Below are positions 60,901-64,000 of a stretch of 64,000 bases of DNA, piece by piece (position 1 is the stretch's first letter; every line of letters starts with the position of its first letter). This DNA comes from Seison nebaliae. Its lineage: Eukaryota > Rotifera > Pararotatoria > Seisonacea > Seisonidae. The stretch covers positions 1-64,000 of the forward strand of contig JALJEE010000715.1 of the NCBI GenBank assembly GCA_023231475.1, written 5' to 3'. The notes under the pieces were generated by a model. That model ran no database searches. It had not been told where the DNA came from and saw only the letters and a program-made list of their open reading frames with translations. The position numbers and the translations under genes were made by a program.

Positions 60901-63900
60901 CAAATAAATGGTTAATAGAAAATTTCCAATGAATCGATGATACAATTTCTTTTCTTCTTCCACATTCCTCCTTCCCCTTTCAAAAGAAATTATTGAGTGT
61001 ATGAGCATCATCATTTCTCATGAATCGAACCTCATCTGTGTCTTGTGCTCATCGATGAGGCTCATCTTCCGCTTCTGTACACATCTTAACACACTCTGAC
61101 ATTTTCTTATGACATCTGACAACCAACTCGATTTTTCCTTTTCTTCATTAAACCATCATCTATCTAATCGTGAAGTCTGTCACCAAACTCAAGAACTCCT
61201 ACGACGATCGAAAACAACCATATCGTTCCCACTACATCGCTTACCCAACAATCGTAGATGGATAGACGAATATATTTATGGAAATAAAGATGATCGTTCA
61301 CTTTCTCTGCATTTCACATACGATGTCTAACATTTATTCCCCTGACATCGTGTACCTGTTGGAGGAGGGGCTGAGTGGGATAGGAAGTTAAAATACTGAC
61401 ATTTTACATAAATAACTTGAACCGTTTCATTTCCTTTGATTTTTTTTTAATATTATAAACAAGCATTCGTCATTAACAGAACATTCATCGTTCTCTTAAA
61501 TTCGCTCATCCATCTCTCACATGGAGAAGATTTTTTAAATTGGAAATATATGAGAAAGGAATGAGGTCACATAAATGTAATACTATTTTGAATGCATCTC
61601 TCTTTCTAGATATTAAACGTATCGATGAGATGCGGTCGAGACGATAACTAATCGAATATAATTTTCTTTTTCGCCGCATCTTACGAATACCATAAGAAAA
61701 AACAGAATTCAACGCTAATGTCGAATAAATGATGTAAGATCATCTCATTAACGATGATACCGATATCGTTCCAAGATACACGTTAAGAACAGCAGACATT
61801 CATTCATTAACAATTCGTCTTCATATTTAACGATTGAATTTTTTATATTCTCCTACCAGTTTCTTCTGCTTCACTTTCGACGCTGCTGTTCAACTCGGCT
61901 GGGATGGACGAGTGAGTCGAAACGTTCCATATTGTTTATAGAAGGGTATTCACCACATCATCGGTGGTAGTCTGATGATGTAGTTCATTAGGTGATCGTT
62001 AGAACTGAATAATATGCTTCTAATATCGAACCGATCAACTTCCGATTGGGAGAACATGTGCTACTAATCCATTAAATTCTTTAATTCATATTATTCTCAT
62101 TCCACACAAAAATAAAATCATTAAGCTTACGTCAAATAAATGTAACGTTGATATGGCAATGAGGAGAGGAGGAGAATTGATGTTTAAAATAATTGTATTT
62201 CAATTAATCGTAGTCATATGTCGTGGAAAGTTTTCATAATCGATTGGATTTTAATTGTAACCAGACCGTTTCCACCGACTCCACATTATCATTATTGATA
62301 ATTTATTAATAAATGTGGAACGAAAACAAATGATTCAAATGATTATGATGATGATGATTTAACTTCCATCCTCACAAAGGGGAAAATTTTTAAGTTATTT
62401 ATTTTAAATCTTCAGGAAAACATGTAAATGCCTGAGAGTGAGCAGAACGATTCCTTCCACCATTTAATTGTTCGAAGAGGACAAAAGGAAATCTTATAAT
62501 TGTGTAAACTTTTTCCATAATGCCAGTTTAGTTGAATTGAATGAGGAAGACTCATGCAGACTCATTCGCCTATCTCTAATCATGTTAATACCGTCAAGAG
62601 AATTGACAGCGGGATACTACAGTTACCATTGTCGTCTTTCCATCTCCCGCCACATATTACGAATCGAAATTTATTCACCTAATGGTAAGTCTCCTATTCA
62701 TATTATCATTTTCCTTTATCATCATTATTATCATCTAAATATCTTCTCTCCACAAGAGAAAAAGAAGAAGTTATTCAGCTTCCGAAAATCTCAGAAATAT
62801 CGATTCCTTATGCCGATTGTTAATTGAAAATGTTTCTCGTATCATTATCTGATTATTATATAACTTTCTGATTGTTCATATATCATTTCTACTCGTCTCA
62901 TTCTCCACGACTGTGCAACCGAAAACTTTTACTTTCGGGATTCTTTAAGTTCATTTTTCTCTCGTTATTCGTCGTTTCCTCTATCTCAAAAAAGAAAGCC
63001 CCGATATCATCGATACGTCATTCATGGTTAAGTAGTGGAAAACCGAAAAAACGAAAGAATCTTTCAAAATTGTGTTACTAATCAACTCAAATGATCGAGA
63101 GAAAAACGTCAAGAAAAGTTTTCATTTCGTCTTCCCAATGTCTTCATTTTCGTGTATGAGAAATGTTTGTTGGTTTGGAGGTTGGAAATAGTTTATTTTC
63201 TCCTCACATACCTCCCCCACACAACTCAACTTCAATCACTTTCATTGAGATTTAAATTGTCTGAACAATTTCGAGAATTTCCCGACGTTCATTTTGATGG
63301 ATTATTTTCTTCTGCTTATTTCATCAACATACTCATGCGAATTAGGTTGAATTTCTTTTCTTTACAGTACAAACAGACCGTTTGTTCCGCTACCCAAACA
63401 ACGCTCGTAAGATAAAGTAGTAGAAGAATGAAGTGAATGTGTAAATGAAATGAAAAAGAATCAGTCATCTTTCATCAAACTTTCATGCTCGACAATCGAA
63501 CATGCTCGATTGTTCATTCGATCATTAATTATTATTGTTGACGGTCTTCATCGTCACTTATGCGATGTGAGACGACATTATTTCACATCACGATAAACTG
63601 AATTATAATTCTTTCCAGTTCAGACTCATCCATTATCCAAAACATGAAAGATATTATTATTATTATTATTATTCTCTTCTTCTTCTTGTGATTAGTAAAG
63701 TATTAATCAACTGAATGAACAGGAAGTGATCATATCCACTAATTTCTTATACGTATCCTAAGGCAACAACGAACAAGATGACGAGTATTTTACGCGAGTC
63801 ATATTAACGTTCAAATAGATAATAAATTCGAATCGAAACAGTTTAGCGATAAAACGAATTTTGTGTTTAGCACCAGAATTGCCGCTATCATCTTCATCAT

Positions 63901-63919
63901 CAGAAGAAGAAGAAGTGAA
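57998..63919. other. 5.9-kb intergenic region without a supported gene
   Basis: No convincing gene. It contains a TC/TG dinucleotide patch at about 59380-59408, GATA repeats near 60820 and ATT/TTC runs at about 63654-63686. Frames at 61109-61330, 62468-62827 and 63152-63415 lack domain, splice or composition support. A GGTTCGATTC sequence near 60163 resembles a tRNA B-box but has no cloverleaf. Confidence 0.45.
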
Positions 63920-64000
63920 TTAATTCTTTCTTTGAACAATCCCATTTGCCATTGCATAAGATGTTGGTGGGAGAGATTGTTTTCCATCATCTGTCGTCCC
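63920..64000 (-). CDS. Possible C-terminal end of a gene running off the window
   Basis: The minus strand is open from the window edge for 26 codons to a TAA at 63920-63922, reading TTDDGKQSLPPTSYAMANGI and a basic end. The composition is protein-like but the stretch is too short to judge. Confidence 0.25.
   Translation of the reverse strand, partial: GTTDDGKQSLPPTSYAMANGIVQRKN

Noticed and set aside
62468-62827. 119-codon frame near the right end
   Set aside because: It begins in sequence without an ATG context, and its second half is low-complexity Ile/His from TCATTATT-type repeats.

Overview
The window looks like nuclear DNA from a small-bodied, AT-rich bilaterian animal. The genes include cyclin D, a bHLH factor, an FSTL4/5-like secreted protein, Rab2, Arp2 and NDUFB2. 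They are interrupted by very short introns of 41-69 nt. A complete radial-spoke head gene (RSPH4A/6A type, 9 exons) implies motile cilia or flagellate sperm, which argues against nematodes and acariform mites. I cannot name the phylum. A miniaturised spiralian such as an orthonectid or rotifer is only a guess.

Layout. 0.4-3.1 kb: a candidate coiled-coil terminal exon, then a foldback-like element (inverted 15-bp arrays around a FLYWCH zinc-finger relic) and a retroposon-like 3' tail. 3.5-5.3 kb (-): cyclin D. 10.4-11.6 kb (+): Arp2. 19.4-22.0 kb (+): a four-pass membrane protein with a very long His/Gln/Ser-rich tail. 22.3-24.3 kb (-): radial spoke head protein. 25.4-32.5 kb (+): two galectins, a Met/Gly-rich secreted protein, a five-exon Cys-rich secreted protein missed by simple ORF calling, and one or two unresolved small genes. 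32.5-33.8 kb (-): a bHLH protein whose two helices are separated by about 300 residues. 34.8-35.1 kb (+): NDUFB2. 35.4-35.9 kb (-): an unknown protein. 36.2-41.3 kb (-): a degenerate Ras-like GTPase with a 1.3 kb-residue-scale disordered tail. 45.2-48.0 kb (-): FSTL4/5-like protein. 53.8-54.6 kb (+): an unknown conserved-looking gene. 55.1-57.3 kb (-): Rab2 and ACADSB in tandem. 57.8-58.0 kb (+): a 55-residue membrane microprotein. Between these lie gene deserts of 4-8 kb (5.3-10.4, 11.6-19.4, 41.4-45.2, 48.0-53.8, 58-64 kb) in which I see microsatellites but no convincing genes.

The strongest genome-level signal is in splicing. All 26 introns I could place begin with GTT rather than the usual GTA or GTG. 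They have no conserved G at -1 or +5, and about a quarter end in AAG. Thirteen of these introns are anchored by strongly conserved protein frames (RSPH, Rab2, NDUFB2, Arp2). This points to a changed 5' splice-site code. The most unusual single proteins are the split-helix bHLH and the Ras-like pseudo-GTPase.
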